DNA from: DATBFG01 sp036558645
Lineage (GTDB): Bacteria; Acidobacteriota; Terriglobia; Terriglobales; Acidobacteriaceae
Direction of reading: 5' to 3'
NCBI GenBank assembly: GCA_036558645.1
Contig: DATBFG010000004.1
Span: forward strand, 48,187-112,186
DNA length: 64,000 nt
The notes beneath the pieces were generated by a model, which ran no database searches, had not been told where the DNA came from, and saw nothing but the letters and a program-made list of their open reading frames with translations. Made by a program: the position numbers and the translations under genes. Below, piece after piece: positions 35,740 to 44,119 of the stretch. Every line of letters begins with the position of its first letter. The first letter of the stretch is position 1.

Positions 35740-37055
35740 AGCAGGTCCTAGTTGTGGATGATGAAGCTGGAATGCGTGTCGCGCTTGAAGCAAGCATGGC
35801 CAGGCGTGGCTGGAAGGTCGAGACCGCATCGGGCGTAGCGGATGCCGTCGCGAAATTCAAGCGGGAGCGTCATCCGCTGGTGGTAACCGACATCCGTATG
35901 AAGGACGGGGATGGCTTCGATGTGATGCGGACGGTGCAGGCGCTGGCGCCGCGAAGCGCCGTCATCCTCCTCACGGCGTATGGCAGTGTCCCCGATGCCG
36001 TGCGTGCCCTGAAGACCGGAGCATGCGACTACCTGGTGAAGCCGGTGGCCTTCGACGAACTGGAGCGGGCAGCACAGCGCATCCTCGAACGCGCATCGGA
36101 TCTTGAGAGCGGAGACGTGTTGCCTATTGGACATTCGCTGGCGTGGACTCAGGCCATGCAGCGTGCCAGGCAGGCGTCGGGAAGCGACGCCGACATTCTC
36201 ATTCAGGCGGAAAGCGGGACTGGAAAGGAACTGGTAGCGCGCATGGTGCATCGCCTCAGCCCGCGCCGTGATCGTCCCTTTGTGGCAATGAATTGTGCTG
36301 CCCTTCCCGAGAGCCTTCTGGAAAGCGAACTGTTTGGACACGCGAAGGGCGCTTTTACCGGAGCACTTGCGGCCAAGCCAGGGAAATTTGAAGTGGCTAA
36401 CGGAGGCACGTTACTGCTCGACGAGATCGGCGAGATGCCGTTGCTGCTGCAGCCCAAGCTGCTGCGCGTACTGCAGGAGCGAGAGTTTGATCGCTTGGGG
36501 GACACTCGGCCTGTGAAGGTCGACATCCGCGTCATCGCTACAACGAATCGCTCGCTCGAGGCAATGATCAAGAAAAACGAATTTCGCGCTGACCTTTATT
36601 ACCGGCTTAATGTAATCCCCCTGCGGCTGCCTGCTTTGCGGGAGCGCAGAGGCGACATTGCAGAGTTAGCGGAATATTTTGCCCGCATGTATGCGCCTTC
36701 GGGTCACATGCCGCGCCTGTTGCCCGAATCTCTGGAACGGCTGGAACAGTATGACTGGCCCGGGAATGTGCGCGAACTCGCGAACCTGATGCACAGGGTG
36801 GTGGCGATGTGTCCCGGCGACATTGGTCTTAAGGCGCTCGGTGAATGCGACCTTCCAACAGAGGAGGCTTCTGCCACATTGCGCGCCGGAATCTCACTGG
36901 AAGAAGCCGAGAGACGGCTTTTCGAGGTCACGCTCGATGCTACCGGTGGAAACCGCTCGCGAGCTGCCGAAATGTTGGGAGTGAGCCTGCGGACGGTACG
37001 CAACAAGATACGCGACTTCAACCTTCCTCCAAGGAGGATGTATGTCCATGATTGA
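35736..37055 (+). CDS. Sigma-54-dependent response regulator (FleR/FlrC-like)
   Basis: 439 residues, a complete NtrC-class protein. The receiver has VLVVDDEAGMR and VTDIRMKDGDGFDVM. The AAA+ core has AESGTGKELVARMVH, the GAFTGA loop (HAKGAFTGAL) and GGTLLLDEIGEMPL. A Fis-type helix-turn-helix ends the protein (GNRSRAAEMLGVSLRTVRNK). It starts in an ATGA overlap with the kinase and overlaps flgB by 14 bases, so it is cotranscribed with structural flagellar genes. It probably activates sigma-54 promoters for the basal body or hook. Confidence 0.94.
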   Translation: MKQVLVVDDEAGMRVALEASMARRGWKVETASGVADAVAKFKRERHPLVVTDIRMKDGDGFDVMRTVQALAPRSAVILLTAYGSVPDAVRALKTGACDYLVKPVAFDELERAAQRILERASDLESGDVLPIGHSLAWTQAMQRARQASGSDADILIQAESGTGKELVARMVHRLSPRRDRPFVAMNCAALPESLLESELFGHAKGAFTGALAAKPGKFEVANGGTLLLDEIGEMPLLLQPKLLRVLQEREFDRLGDTRPVKVDIRVIATTNRSLEAMIKKNEFRADLYYRLNVIPLRLPALRERRGDIAELAEYFARMYAPSGHMPRLLPESLERLEQYDWPGNVRELANLMHRVVAMCPGDIGLKALGECDLPTEEASATLRAGISLEEAERRLFEVTLDATGGNRSRAAEMLGVSLRTVRNKIRDFNLPPRRMYVHD

Positions 37056-37401
37056 CACGCCCGGCATTCAGGTATTGGGACGCGCTCTCGATCTGGCTGT
37101 TTTCCGCCATGGCCTGATCACCTCGAACCTGGCCAACATCGACACTCCTGGATATCGCACGCGTGATATCAACTTCCGACTCGAACTCGAACACGCCTGC
37201 GAGGGCGGCTTCGCCTACGCGAGTGACAGGCCGATGGTGCGGTCGGTCGAAGGGTTGATCGAGCGCCCAGACGGCAACAACGTCAGCATGGAGCGCGAAA
37301 CCCTGCTGCTGGCAGAAACACAGTTACGCTTTCAAACCGCAGTGCAGCTTTTGCGTGTGGAGTTTCACCGTTTGTCCACCGCCGTCAATGAAGGGAAATA
37401 G
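37042..37401 (+). CDS. flgB: Flagellar proximal rod protein FlgB
   Basis: 119 residues. The N-terminal rod motif LGRALDLAVFRHGLITSNLA with NIDTPGYRTRDINF matches FlgB and the flagellar rod family. Its C-terminal heptad segment (ETLLLAETQLRFQTAVQLLR) polymerises with the N-terminal helix. It forms the proximal rod through which the axis passes the peptidoglycan. It overlaps the regulator upstream and is 2 bases from flgC. A GGAGG lies before the ATG within the regulator's coding sequence. Confidence 0.95.
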   Translation: MSMIDTPGIQVLGRALDLAVFRHGLITSNLANIDTPGYRTRDINFRLELEHACEGGFAYASDRPMVRSVEGLIERPDGNNVSMERETLLLAETQLRFQTAVQLLRVEFHRLSTAVNEGK

Positions 37402-37403
37402 TC

Positions 37404-37838
37404 ATGAATCTTTTTGGCATGCTCGAAGTGAGCGGATCAGCCCTGGGAGCGGAGCGACAAAGAGCTGAAATCGTCGCCAGTAACATGGCTAACGCCGAAA
37501 CCACGCGTACTGAAGAAGGCGGACCCTATCAGCGGAAACTGGTGCTGTTTCGCTCATATCGCATGCCGCACTTCCCCACGTTGCTGGCCAGGATGCAAAA
37601 CAACGCTGCGCGCGGTGTGCGGGTGGCGCAGGTTGTACGGGACCCGTCACCGGCCGTTCAGCGCTATCAGCCAGGACACCCTGATGCCGATGCCCACGGA
37701 TACGTAGCCTATCCAGCCATCAACCCAGTCGAAGAGATGACCGATCTGCTGGGGGCAGTGCGTGCCTATGAGTTGAATTCGTCCGTGGTGCAATCGGCGA
37801 AGAGCATGATCCAGCAATCGATCGAGCTTTTACGTTAG
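37404..37838 (+). CDS. flgC: Flagellar proximal rod protein FlgC
   Basis: 144 residues. The N-terminus MNLFGMLEVSGSALGAERQR with IVASNMANAETTRTEEGGPY is the FlgC rod signature, and the C-terminus YVAYPAINPVEEMTDLLGAV with AKSMIQQSIELLR is the matching C-terminal helix. It is a rod component assembled with FlgB and FliE. It follows flgB by 2 bases. Confidence 0.95.
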   Translation: MNLFGMLEVSGSALGAERQRAEIVASNMANAETTRTEEGGPYQRKLVLFRSYRMPHFPTLLARMQNNAARGVRVAQVVRDPSPAVQRYQPGHPDADAHGYVAYPAINPVEEMTDLLGAVRAYELNSSVVQSAKSMIQQSIELLR

Positions 37839-37862
37839 TTCCCGTTGCGAGGTGATGCAGTG

Positions 37863-38156
37863 ATGAACCCAGTCTCCAACTTGAGAATTCTACCTGTGGA
37901 AATGGATTCCCCGGTGGCGCAGTCCGGGGGAGAGGACAGCACGTTCGTCGGCACCTTGCGGCAAGCCATGAACCAAGTCGACCAGTTGCAGGGTACGGCT
38001 GAGAGCAGAGTCGGAGCGTTGCTCGAAGGCAGTGGAATGGATGTACACAGTGCCATGATCGCCGTAGAAAAGGCGGACCTGTCATTCCAACTCATGATGC
38101 AAGTGCGAAATAAGATCGTGCAGGCGTACCAGGAGATATCGCGTATGCAGTTCTAA
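37863..38156 (+). CDS. fliE: Flagellar hook-basal body protein FliE
   Basis: 97 residues from ATG 37863, with GAGGTG upstream. The C-terminal half is typical: SGMDVHSAMIAVEKADLSFQ and LMMQVRNKIVQAYQEISRMQ. It joins the MS ring to the rod. The N-terminal third is variable and Pro/Ser-rich. It is placed between flgC and fliF, the common order flgB-flgC-fliE-fliF. Confidence 0.94.
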   Translation: MNPVSNLRILPVEMDSPVAQSGGEDSTFVGTLRQAMNQVDQLQGTAESRVGALLEGSGMDVHSAMIAVEKADLSFQLMMQVRNKIVQAYQEISRMQF

Positions 38157-38182
38157 GCAGCGTGAAACGCGAAGCAGACACT

Positions 38183-39814
38183 ATGGCAGAGGCTGCAAAA
38201 TCATTTGGACAGTCGCTTAACCAAGTGGGGCAACTGCTTGGCGGTTTAAACACTCGCCAACGAGTTTACCTGGTTGGCGGAGCAGTACTGGTCGGGCTGA
38301 CACTTTGGGCTTTTGTCGTCCTGTTAGGGAAACCCAAGATGGTGACCGTCTATTCCGGGCTAAAGCCCGAGGAGGCCCAGACGCTAGGCAGCCGTCTGGC
38401 AGCGAAGAACATTCCGTACGAGCTTTCTTCCGATGGCGGCAGCCTGCTGGTGCCAAGCGACAAGCTGGATCAAAGCCGGCTGGAGACGGCTTCGCAGGGT
38501 TTGCCTCGCAACGCGCGGCTGGGTTTCGAGTTGTTCGATAACCCCAACTGGACGGGCACCGATTTCAGCGAGAAGGTCAACTACCAACGTGCGCTCGAAG
38601 GCGAACTGGAACGTACGCTGCAGACGCTCAACGAAGTGCAAGCGGTTCGTGTCCATCTGGTGATGCCGCGCGAGTCGCTATTTACCGAACAAGAGCACCC
38701 CGCGAAAGCTTCTGTGATCATCAAGACACGCGGAGGACGTCTGTCCGAGCAGGCGCAGCTTGCGATTCCACAACTGGTGGCAAGCGCTGTGGAGGAATTG
38801 CGTCCGGAAAACGTGACCGTGGTTGACGCTGACAGCAACACTCCCCTGCTGCGGACCCGCGGACCGGGCAATAGCCTTTCGTACACGCTCGATGATGAGC
38901 TCAGTAAGACTCTGCTGCGAACCCTGGAGCCGGTGGTCGGCGCCGATCACGTGCGCGCCAGTGTGCACGTTGAATACGACTTGAGTACCAGCGAGAACAC
39001 GGAAGAGATCTATGATCCCAAAACGACAGCGACACTGACTTCCCAACGATCCGAAGAAAACATGGGCGGAGCCTCGCCGGCGGGCGTGCCTGGCACGACG
39101 AGCAATCTTCCGGGCAAAGCGGTTGCGGCGGTAACGCTTAATTCCGACACCCAATCCTCACGATCCGAGAGCGCTTCTTATGCGGTCAGCAAAAGCATCC
39201 GCCATGTAAGCCAGCCGCCTGGCCGTATCAAACGTGTTGCAGCCGCCGTCCTGGTGGATGATGCGGTGGAATTCGTCGATAACAACGGAACCAGGACCTT
39301 GAACCGACGGAAGCGCACGACGGACGAAATGAAAGAAATCGAGCGCCTGGCCGGGGCGGCGATCGGTATCGATACCCAGCGTGGCGACATGCTGGCCGTG
39401 CAGAACCTTTCCTTCCAGGAGATGCCGGTCGAAGTTCCCCCGCCACCGACGAAGGTCGAGCGTACGCGACGCCTGTTGCTGGACTGGTCGGGCCTGCTGC
39501 GTTACATCGGTCTGGGTGCGCTGTTTCTTATCGTTTATTTCCTGATGCTGCGTCCGGTAAAGAAGCAAGTCCTGACGGCATTCCGCGAACTTCCGATGAA
39601 GGTTGGCGGCGCCAGGGCTGAGCTGTCGCCTGCCGCCGCCGGAGTAGCTGCCCAGATTGCAGGCGGTTCAGTACAGATCGAACTTCCGGCAGCAAGTGAA
39701 GGAGCGCATCGCGCTCGTGCCTTGAAAGAGGAAGTGGCACGAAAGATTAAGTCTGAGCCGGCCGCAGCCAGCCGCCTCGTACAGACGTGGATCCGCGGTG
39801 AAGGAGAGAAATGA
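38183..39814 (+). CDS. fliF: Flagellar MS-ring protein FliF
   Basis: 543 residues from ATG 38183; an in-frame GTG at 38162 is an alternative. Transmembrane helix one is VYLVGGAVLVGLTLWAFVV and helix two is LLRYIGLGALFLIVYFLML near residue 450. Ring-building motifs between them include YSGLKPEEAQTLGSRLAAKN, NYQRALEGELERTL and VHLVMPRESLFTEQEHPAKA. It forms the MS ring, base for the rotor and export gate. The C-terminal tail carries the FliG-binding region. Its last 4 bases overlap the start of fliG. Confidence 0.96.
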   Translation: MAEAAKSFGQSLNQVGQLLGGLNTRQRVYLVGGAVLVGLTLWAFVVLLGKPKMVTVYSGLKPEEAQTLGSRLAAKNIPYELSSDGGSLLVPSDKLDQSRLETASQGLPRNARLGFELFDNPNWTGTDFSEKVNYQRALEGELERTLQTLNEVQAVRVHLVMPRESLFTEQEHPAKASVIIKTRGGRLSEQAQLAIPQLVASAVEELRPENVTVVDADSNTPLLRTRGPGNSLSYTLDDELSKTLLRTLEPVVGADHVRASVHVEYDLSTSENTEEIYDPKTTATLTSQRSEENMGGASPAGVPGTTSNLPGKAVAAVTLNSDTQSSRSESASYAVSKSIRHVSQPPGRIKRVAAAVLVDDAVEFVDNNGTRTLNRRKRTTDEMKEIERLAGAAIGIDTQRGDMLAVQNLSFQEMPVEVPPPPTKVERTRRLLLDWSGLLRYIGLGALFLIVYFLMLRPVKKQVLTAFRELPMKVGGARAELSPAAAGVAAQIAGGSVQIELPAASEGAHRARALKEEVARKIKSEPAAASRLVQTWIRGEGEK

Positions 39815-40833
39815 CCTCCGACCGCCGCTCATCTTTCGATGGAGTACACAAGGCTGCCGTGCTGCTCGTCTTGCTTGGAGAAGAGGTGGCCAGCCAGATA
39901 TATCAGCACCTGCCGGAGACCGATCTCCAGCGCCTTACGCAACAGATTGCCGAGCTTGACCACATTGGGCCGGAGACAGCGTTGGCAATTCTCGAGGAAT
40001 TTTACAAACTCGGCGTTACCCAAGATTACGTTGCTCAGGGCGGAAACGAATACGCACAAAAGGTCTTGGTGAAGGCATTTGGCGAAGATGGCGCGCGCCA
40101 ACTCTTGAACCAGGTTTCGCGGGCGGCGGAGGTAAGTGCCAGCAAACTTGATTCGCTGCAACGGGCAGATCCTCAGCAGCTGGCCAAGTTTCTGGCGGGC
40201 GAACACCCCCAGACCATCGCGCTGATTCTGGCCCATTTTGACGCTAAGCCGGCGTCTGCGTTACTGATGAAGTTTCCCGAGGAACTACGCGCAGAAGCCA
40301 TCAAGCGCCTCGCACAGTTGCGGCAGATCTCGCCTGAGATCGCACAGAAAGTCGCCATGTCACTGCACAAACGTCTGGAGGCTCTCGGAGAACAGCGACG
40401 ACGCGCCTACGCCGGAGTGCAGGGCGTTGCAGATCTGCTGAACCGGCTCGATCCCGTTACCTGCAAGTCAATTCTGGAAGCAATCGAGAAAGACGACGCC
40501 AATCTAGCGCTCGGTATCCGCAACCTGATGTTCACCTTCCAGGATCTCATGGGTGTTCCCGAGGCCGGCATCCGGGAGCTGCTGGCACAAATCGACAAAA
40601 AGACGCTGGCATTGGCATTGCGAGGTGCCAGTGAGGAGCTGAAAAATTACATTTTCAAATCGATGTCGTCGCGCGCTGTCGAGATGCTGAAGGAAGACAT
40701 GGAGGTGCTGGGGCCAGTGCGTAATCGTGAGGTGATGAAAGCACAGCAGGAAGCGGTTGCGATTGCACGCAAGCTCGAGGCCGAGGGGAAGATCACGCTG
40801 GGAGCGGAAAGCGAAGATGAGTACATCGTCTAA
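39811..40833 (+). CDS. fliG: Flagellar rotor switch protein FliG
   Basis: 340 residues. Recognised segments are KAAVLLVLLGEEVASQIYQH, ELDHIGPETALAILEEF, AGEHPQTIALILAHFDAKPA (the EHPQ motif of the middle domain), and LMFTFQDLMGVPEAGIRELL with the charged torque helix DKKTLALALRGASEELKNYI. It transmits torque from the stator. The start overlaps fliF by 4 bases and the end overlaps fliH by 17. Confidence 0.97.
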   Translation: MTSDRRSSFDGVHKAAVLLVLLGEEVASQIYQHLPETDLQRLTQQIAELDHIGPETALAILEEFYKLGVTQDYVAQGGNEYAQKVLVKAFGEDGARQLLNQVSRAAEVSASKLDSLQRADPQQLAKFLAGEHPQTIALILAHFDAKPASALLMKFPEELRAEAIKRLAQLRQISPEIAQKVAMSLHKRLEALGEQRRRAYAGVQGVADLLNRLDPVTCKSILEAIEKDDANLALGIRNLMFTFQDLMGVPEAGIRELLAQIDKKTLALALRGASEELKNYIFKSMSSRAVEMLKEDMEVLGPVRNREVMKAQQEAVAIARKLEAEGKITLGAESEDEYIV

Positions 40834-41464
40834 AGCTGCACTAGCCGGATCTGCCTTTGCCACTGAGCCGTTTCCCTACGTTGAGGTGGTTGGCTCAACT
40901 GAGGGAGCCACGGACGGAAGGGCTGTAGTGGACTGGCAACAGGGAACCGCCAAACGGGAGCAAGCGGCTCGAGAGGCGGGACGGCAGGAAGGCGAAGCCC
41001 GCGCTCGTGCTGGTTTCGAACAGCAACTACTGGTCCTGCGTGGGAGTTTGCTGCAAGCCGTAACAGGTTTCGCGGGCGAAAGGACAACCTATTTCGAGAG
41101 GGTGGAGTTCGAGGTAGTGGCGTTGGCACTGGCCATTGCTCGCAAAATCCTGCATCGCGAGGCAACCGTCGATCCGCTACTGCTGGCGGGAATCGTTCGC
41201 GTTGCGTTAGAAAAACTAGAAAACGGCACGCAAGTCACGGTGCGGGTTGCGCCGCCGCAGGTCTCGGATTGGCGTACGTATTTTGCCCGGACCATGGACG
41301 AACACTCTGTTCCGGAACTCGTCGAAGATGCCAGCCTGCCGCCAGGCCAATGCGTGCTGAAGACATCGCTGGGTACGACTTGCCTGGGCCTTGAAGTCCA
41401 ATTGAAAGAAATCGAGCAGGGGTTGGCAGACCTGATGTTACAACGCCCGGCGGTTGTGCCGTGA
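40817..41464 (+). CDS. fliH: Flagellar export ATPase regulator FliH
   Basis: 215 residues, from ATG 40817 inside the fliG coding end. The middle region is a charged helix (GTAKREQAAREAGRQEGEAR) with small-residue repeats as in FliH, followed by a FliH/HrpE-type C-terminal domain with VALALAIARKILHREATVDP. It is the stalk-like negative regulator of the ATPase FliI. Sequence conservation is low, so the call also relies on its position between fliG and fliI. A GTGA overlap joins it to fliI. Confidence 0.88.
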   Translation: MSTSSKAALAGSAFATEPFPYVEVVGSTEGATDGRAVVDWQQGTAKREQAAREAGRQEGEARARAGFEQQLLVLRGSLLQAVTGFAGERTTYFERVEFEVVALALAIARKILHREATVDPLLLAGIVRVALEKLENGTQVTVRVAPPQVSDWRTYFARTMDEHSVPELVEDASLPPGQCVLKTSLGTTCLGLEVQLKEIEQGLADLMLQRPAVVP

Positions 41465-42774
41465 ATATCCCCGAACTGCTGGCACCATATTTCCGCCGCC
41501 TGGAATCGATATCCGCGGTTCGCTGGCAAGGACGCGTGACGCAGGTGGTCGGACAACTGGTGGAATCGGAAGGGCCGTTTTGTTCCGTCGGCGAGCTTTG
41601 CGAGATGATCGATCCCGCTGGATGCTCGTTTCCCGGGGAAGTTGTAGGTTTTCGCGGCACTACGGTGCTTTCGATGCCGCTGGGCAAGCCGAGCGGCATC
41701 CGGTACGGAGATCGCTTGTTGACGTGGGGGGCGCGGCCAACCATTCCCGTAGGCGACACCTTGTTGGGACGAGTGATCGATGGCACTGGACAGCCGCTCG
41801 ATTCGCTGGGGCCGTATCAGGCTCGGGATACGAGACCGATTGATGTCGCCGCACCACTGCCTCTCGAGCGCATGGCGATCCGCGAGGCAATTGGATGCGG
41901 CATACGCGCTGTCGACGGGTTTTTGACTTGTGGGCGCGGCCAGAGAGTCGGGATTTTCGGAGGAAGTGGCGTCGGAAAAAGCACGTTGATTGGCATGATG
42001 GCACGAAATACGGGAGCCGATCTGACGGTCCTGGCGCTGGTCGGCGAGCGCGGACGCGAGGTACGCCATTTCCTGGAAGATGCGTTGGGCGAGGAAGGGC
42101 GAAAGCGCTCGACAGTGGTCGTCTCCACGTCGGATCAGACGCCGTTGCTGCGGATTCGGGCGGCGCTCGCAGCCACCGCAATCGCGGAATACTTTTGCAG
42201 CCTGGGCAAGAACGTTTTGCTGGTTGTTGATTCACTCACGCGCCTGGCGATGGCGCAGCGCGAAGTCAGCCTGGCCGCTGGCGAGCCTCCGACCGCCAAG
42301 GGATACACACCCTCAGTGTTCACACTGATGGCGCGCCTGCTTGAGCGCGCCGGACTCTATGAGCATGGCAGTATCACCGCCTTCTATACCGTGCTTATGG
42401 AGGGCGATGACCAGCAGGATCCACTGGTGGATGGCGCGCGCGCCTTGCTTGACGGACACATCATGCTCGACCGCAGGCTTGCGGCGCGAAATCATTATCC
42501 TCCCATTGCGGTGCTCGACAGTATCAGCCGCCTGATGCCAATGGTTTGTTCTTCGGAACACCTAATCAAGGGGAAGGCATTGCGTCGATTGCTGGCGACC
42601 TACCAGGCTTCCGAAGATCTGATTCGCATCGGCGCCTATCAGAAGAATAGCGACCCTGTGCTCGACAAAGCTCTTGAGGTCGTGCCGGACATCAACGCAT
42701 TTCTTGAGCAGGGGCCTGGAGAAGCCGCTCCCCTAACTGAAACTATTTCGAAACTGATGGCGCTGAGCAACTGA
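41461..42774 (+). CDS. fliI: Flagellum-specific ATPase FliI
   Basis: 437 residues, GTG start overlapping the fliH stop. The ATP-binding core has IFGGSGVGKSTLIGMMARN (Walker A), VLALVGERGREVRHFLED and NVLLVVDSLTRLAMAQREVS (Walker B). LLERAGLYEHGSITAFYTVL and EGDDQQDPLVDGARALLDGH are standard. It energises unfolding and delivery of substrates to the flagellar type III export gate. It is 3 bases from fliJ. Confidence 0.97.
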   Translation: MNIPELLAPYFRRLESISAVRWQGRVTQVVGQLVESEGPFCSVGELCEMIDPAGCSFPGEVVGFRGTTVLSMPLGKPSGIRYGDRLLTWGARPTIPVGDTLLGRVIDGTGQPLDSLGPYQARDTRPIDVAAPLPLERMAIREAIGCGIRAVDGFLTCGRGQRVGIFGGSGVGKSTLIGMMARNTGADLTVLALVGERGREVRHFLEDALGEEGRKRSTVVVSTSDQTPLLRIRAALAATAIAEYFCSLGKNVLLVVDSLTRLAMAQREVSLAAGEPPTAKGYTPSVFTLMARLLERAGLYEHGSITAFYTVLMEGDDQQDPLVDGARALLDGHIMLDRRLAARNHYPPIAVLDSISRLMPMVCSSEHLIKGKALRRLLATYQASEDLIRIGAYQKNSDPVLDKALEVVPDINAFLEQGPGEAAPLTETISKLMALSN

Positions 42775-42777
42775 TTC

Positions 42778-43218
42778 ATGGCTTTCCACTTCTCACTCGA
42801 AGTACTCTTGCGCCTGCGAAGAAGTGTAGAGCATCAGCAAGAGCTACTTTTGACGAAGGCGAACCATGAGGTCAACTTGGTTCGAACTCAGATCGCGAAC
42901 ATCGATGAATGTCTAACGTCCCTCGCCGGCCACGTCGAGAGGAATCTCAATGAAGGGCTGAGCGCTTCAGAACTGCATTTCGACAACGAACGCGGACTGG
43001 TGCTCCGGGCCCGTCGCAAGAATCTCGAGCAGGAACTCCATCAGAAGGAAGCACAATGGACAGCGCGGTCAAAAGGTTTTCAGGATGCGCGGCGCGATCG
43101 AGAGGTCGTTGAAACGCTATACCGCCGTCAATTTCAGTTGTTCCGGCAGGCGGACCTCCGCAAGGAACAGCGTCGGATGGATGAAGAATTTCTACTCAGG
43201 AACAGGTTTCGGTCATGA
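42778..43218 (+). CDS. fliJ: Flagellar export chaperone FliJ
   Basis: 146 residues, almost entirely charged alpha helix forming a coiled coil, as in FliJ, with FSLEVLLRLRRSVEHQQELL at the N-terminus. FliJ inserts in the FliI ring and links it to the export gate. Sequence is poorly conserved in the family; position directly after fliI is the main support. It is the last gene of the operon here; a PilZ gene faces it on the other strand. Confidence 0.88.
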   Translation: MAFHFSLEVLLRLRRSVEHQQELLLTKANHEVNLVRTQIANIDECLTSLAGHVERNLNEGLSASELHFDNERGLVLRARRKNLEQELHQKEAQWTARSKGFQDARRDREVVETLYRRQFQLFRQADLRKEQRRMDEEFLLRNRFRS

Positions 43219-43271
43219 CAGCCGACAGAGATAATGAAGCGCATGACGCGGTTTAGCCGCCCCACTCGAAA

Positions 43272-43952
43272 TTAGCCCTGCGCTGTGGCCTTGGCTTTGT
43301 GCGTTTCCAGCCAAGCCTGCAGCCGTTGTTTCACAGGGCCGGGCAGGCTGACAAATTCGATGCCCATACCGAAACCGGTATCGCAGGTTCGGACCACACC
43401 CGAACAGGTGATGGGTTCCGATTCGATCCAGAATTTGAGTTCAAGCTGTGTGCCGGCCGGGGATGGAGACATGGTCTGCAAGTAACAACCGCTGCCGCTG
43501 ATGTCATTCGCGGAGAGATGCATGGGAGCATGCGAGCCGCTTCGCTTGATGTCTACGGGAAATTTCAGCAGATGCCTGTCGAACTCGCGCCGGTTCGAGG
43601 GAGAGTCGCTGTTTTTGGCGTTTCCTAACTCACTTTCCCAAGGGCAGGTCTGGTTGGTGCCGAGGCGAACTTCTACGCTGCGATTTTTCGCGTCCCTATA
43701 ATCGACCCATACCACCTGTACTCTCGTCTTCACGTCCTTGAACTGCAGGCCAATGACCTCGTTCAAGGCGATCTCCTGCTGCAATCCCGTGATGACCGTG
43801 CCGTTCATCGTCAGGTTTTTCAAGGAAGCACTCTGCGCGAAGGTGCGCCCATTGGCGGCCAATCCCCAGATGCGCGCGGTGGGAGTAGCGCTTTTTGAAG
43901 GTTCCTTCGCATTCTCGATACAACCACCACTATTCGGCGGTTGAGTTGACAT
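43272..43952 (-). CDS. PilZ-domain protein
   Basis: 226 residues from ATG 43952, preceded by GAGGGG. The C-terminal half is a PilZ domain: NRREFDRHLLKFPVDI contains the RxxxR-type c-di-GMP motif and LSANDISGSGCYLQT the (D/N)xSxxG motif. The N-terminal half (AANGRTFAQSASLKNLTMNG, VEVRLGTNQTCPWESELG) looks like a second, degenerate PilZ-like barrel. It is a likely c-di-GMP effector, and its place beside the flagellar operon suggests a link to motility, though it is on the opposite strand. Confidence 0.85.
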   Translation of the reverse strand: MSTQPPNSGGCIENAKEPSKSATPTARIWGLAANGRTFAQSASLKNLTMNGTVITGLQQEIALNEVIGLQFKDVKTRVQVVWVDYRDAKNRSVEVRLGTNQTCPWESELGNAKNSDSPSNRREFDRHLLKFPVDIKRSGSHAPMHLSANDISGSGCYLQTMSPSPAGTQLELKFWIESEPITCSGVVRTCDTGFGMGIEFVSLPGPVKQRLQAWLETHKAKATAQG

Positions 43953-44119
43953 AAGCACCCCTCGAAAGCAGTTGATCAGGCGAACGCTCGGACGACGAGC
44001 GCCGTCTCTCCAGCAAGTTGGATTATTAGCGATTATGAATCCAGAGGGTGCTGTGTCAAAGTTACCAACGTACCCGCGCTACTGGCAGGCCACGCGAGTT
44101 CGCCGTACGGGAGACTGAT

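Noticed and set aside
38162..38182. GTG start for fliF
   Set aside because: No better ribosome site than ATG 38183; kept only as an alternative.
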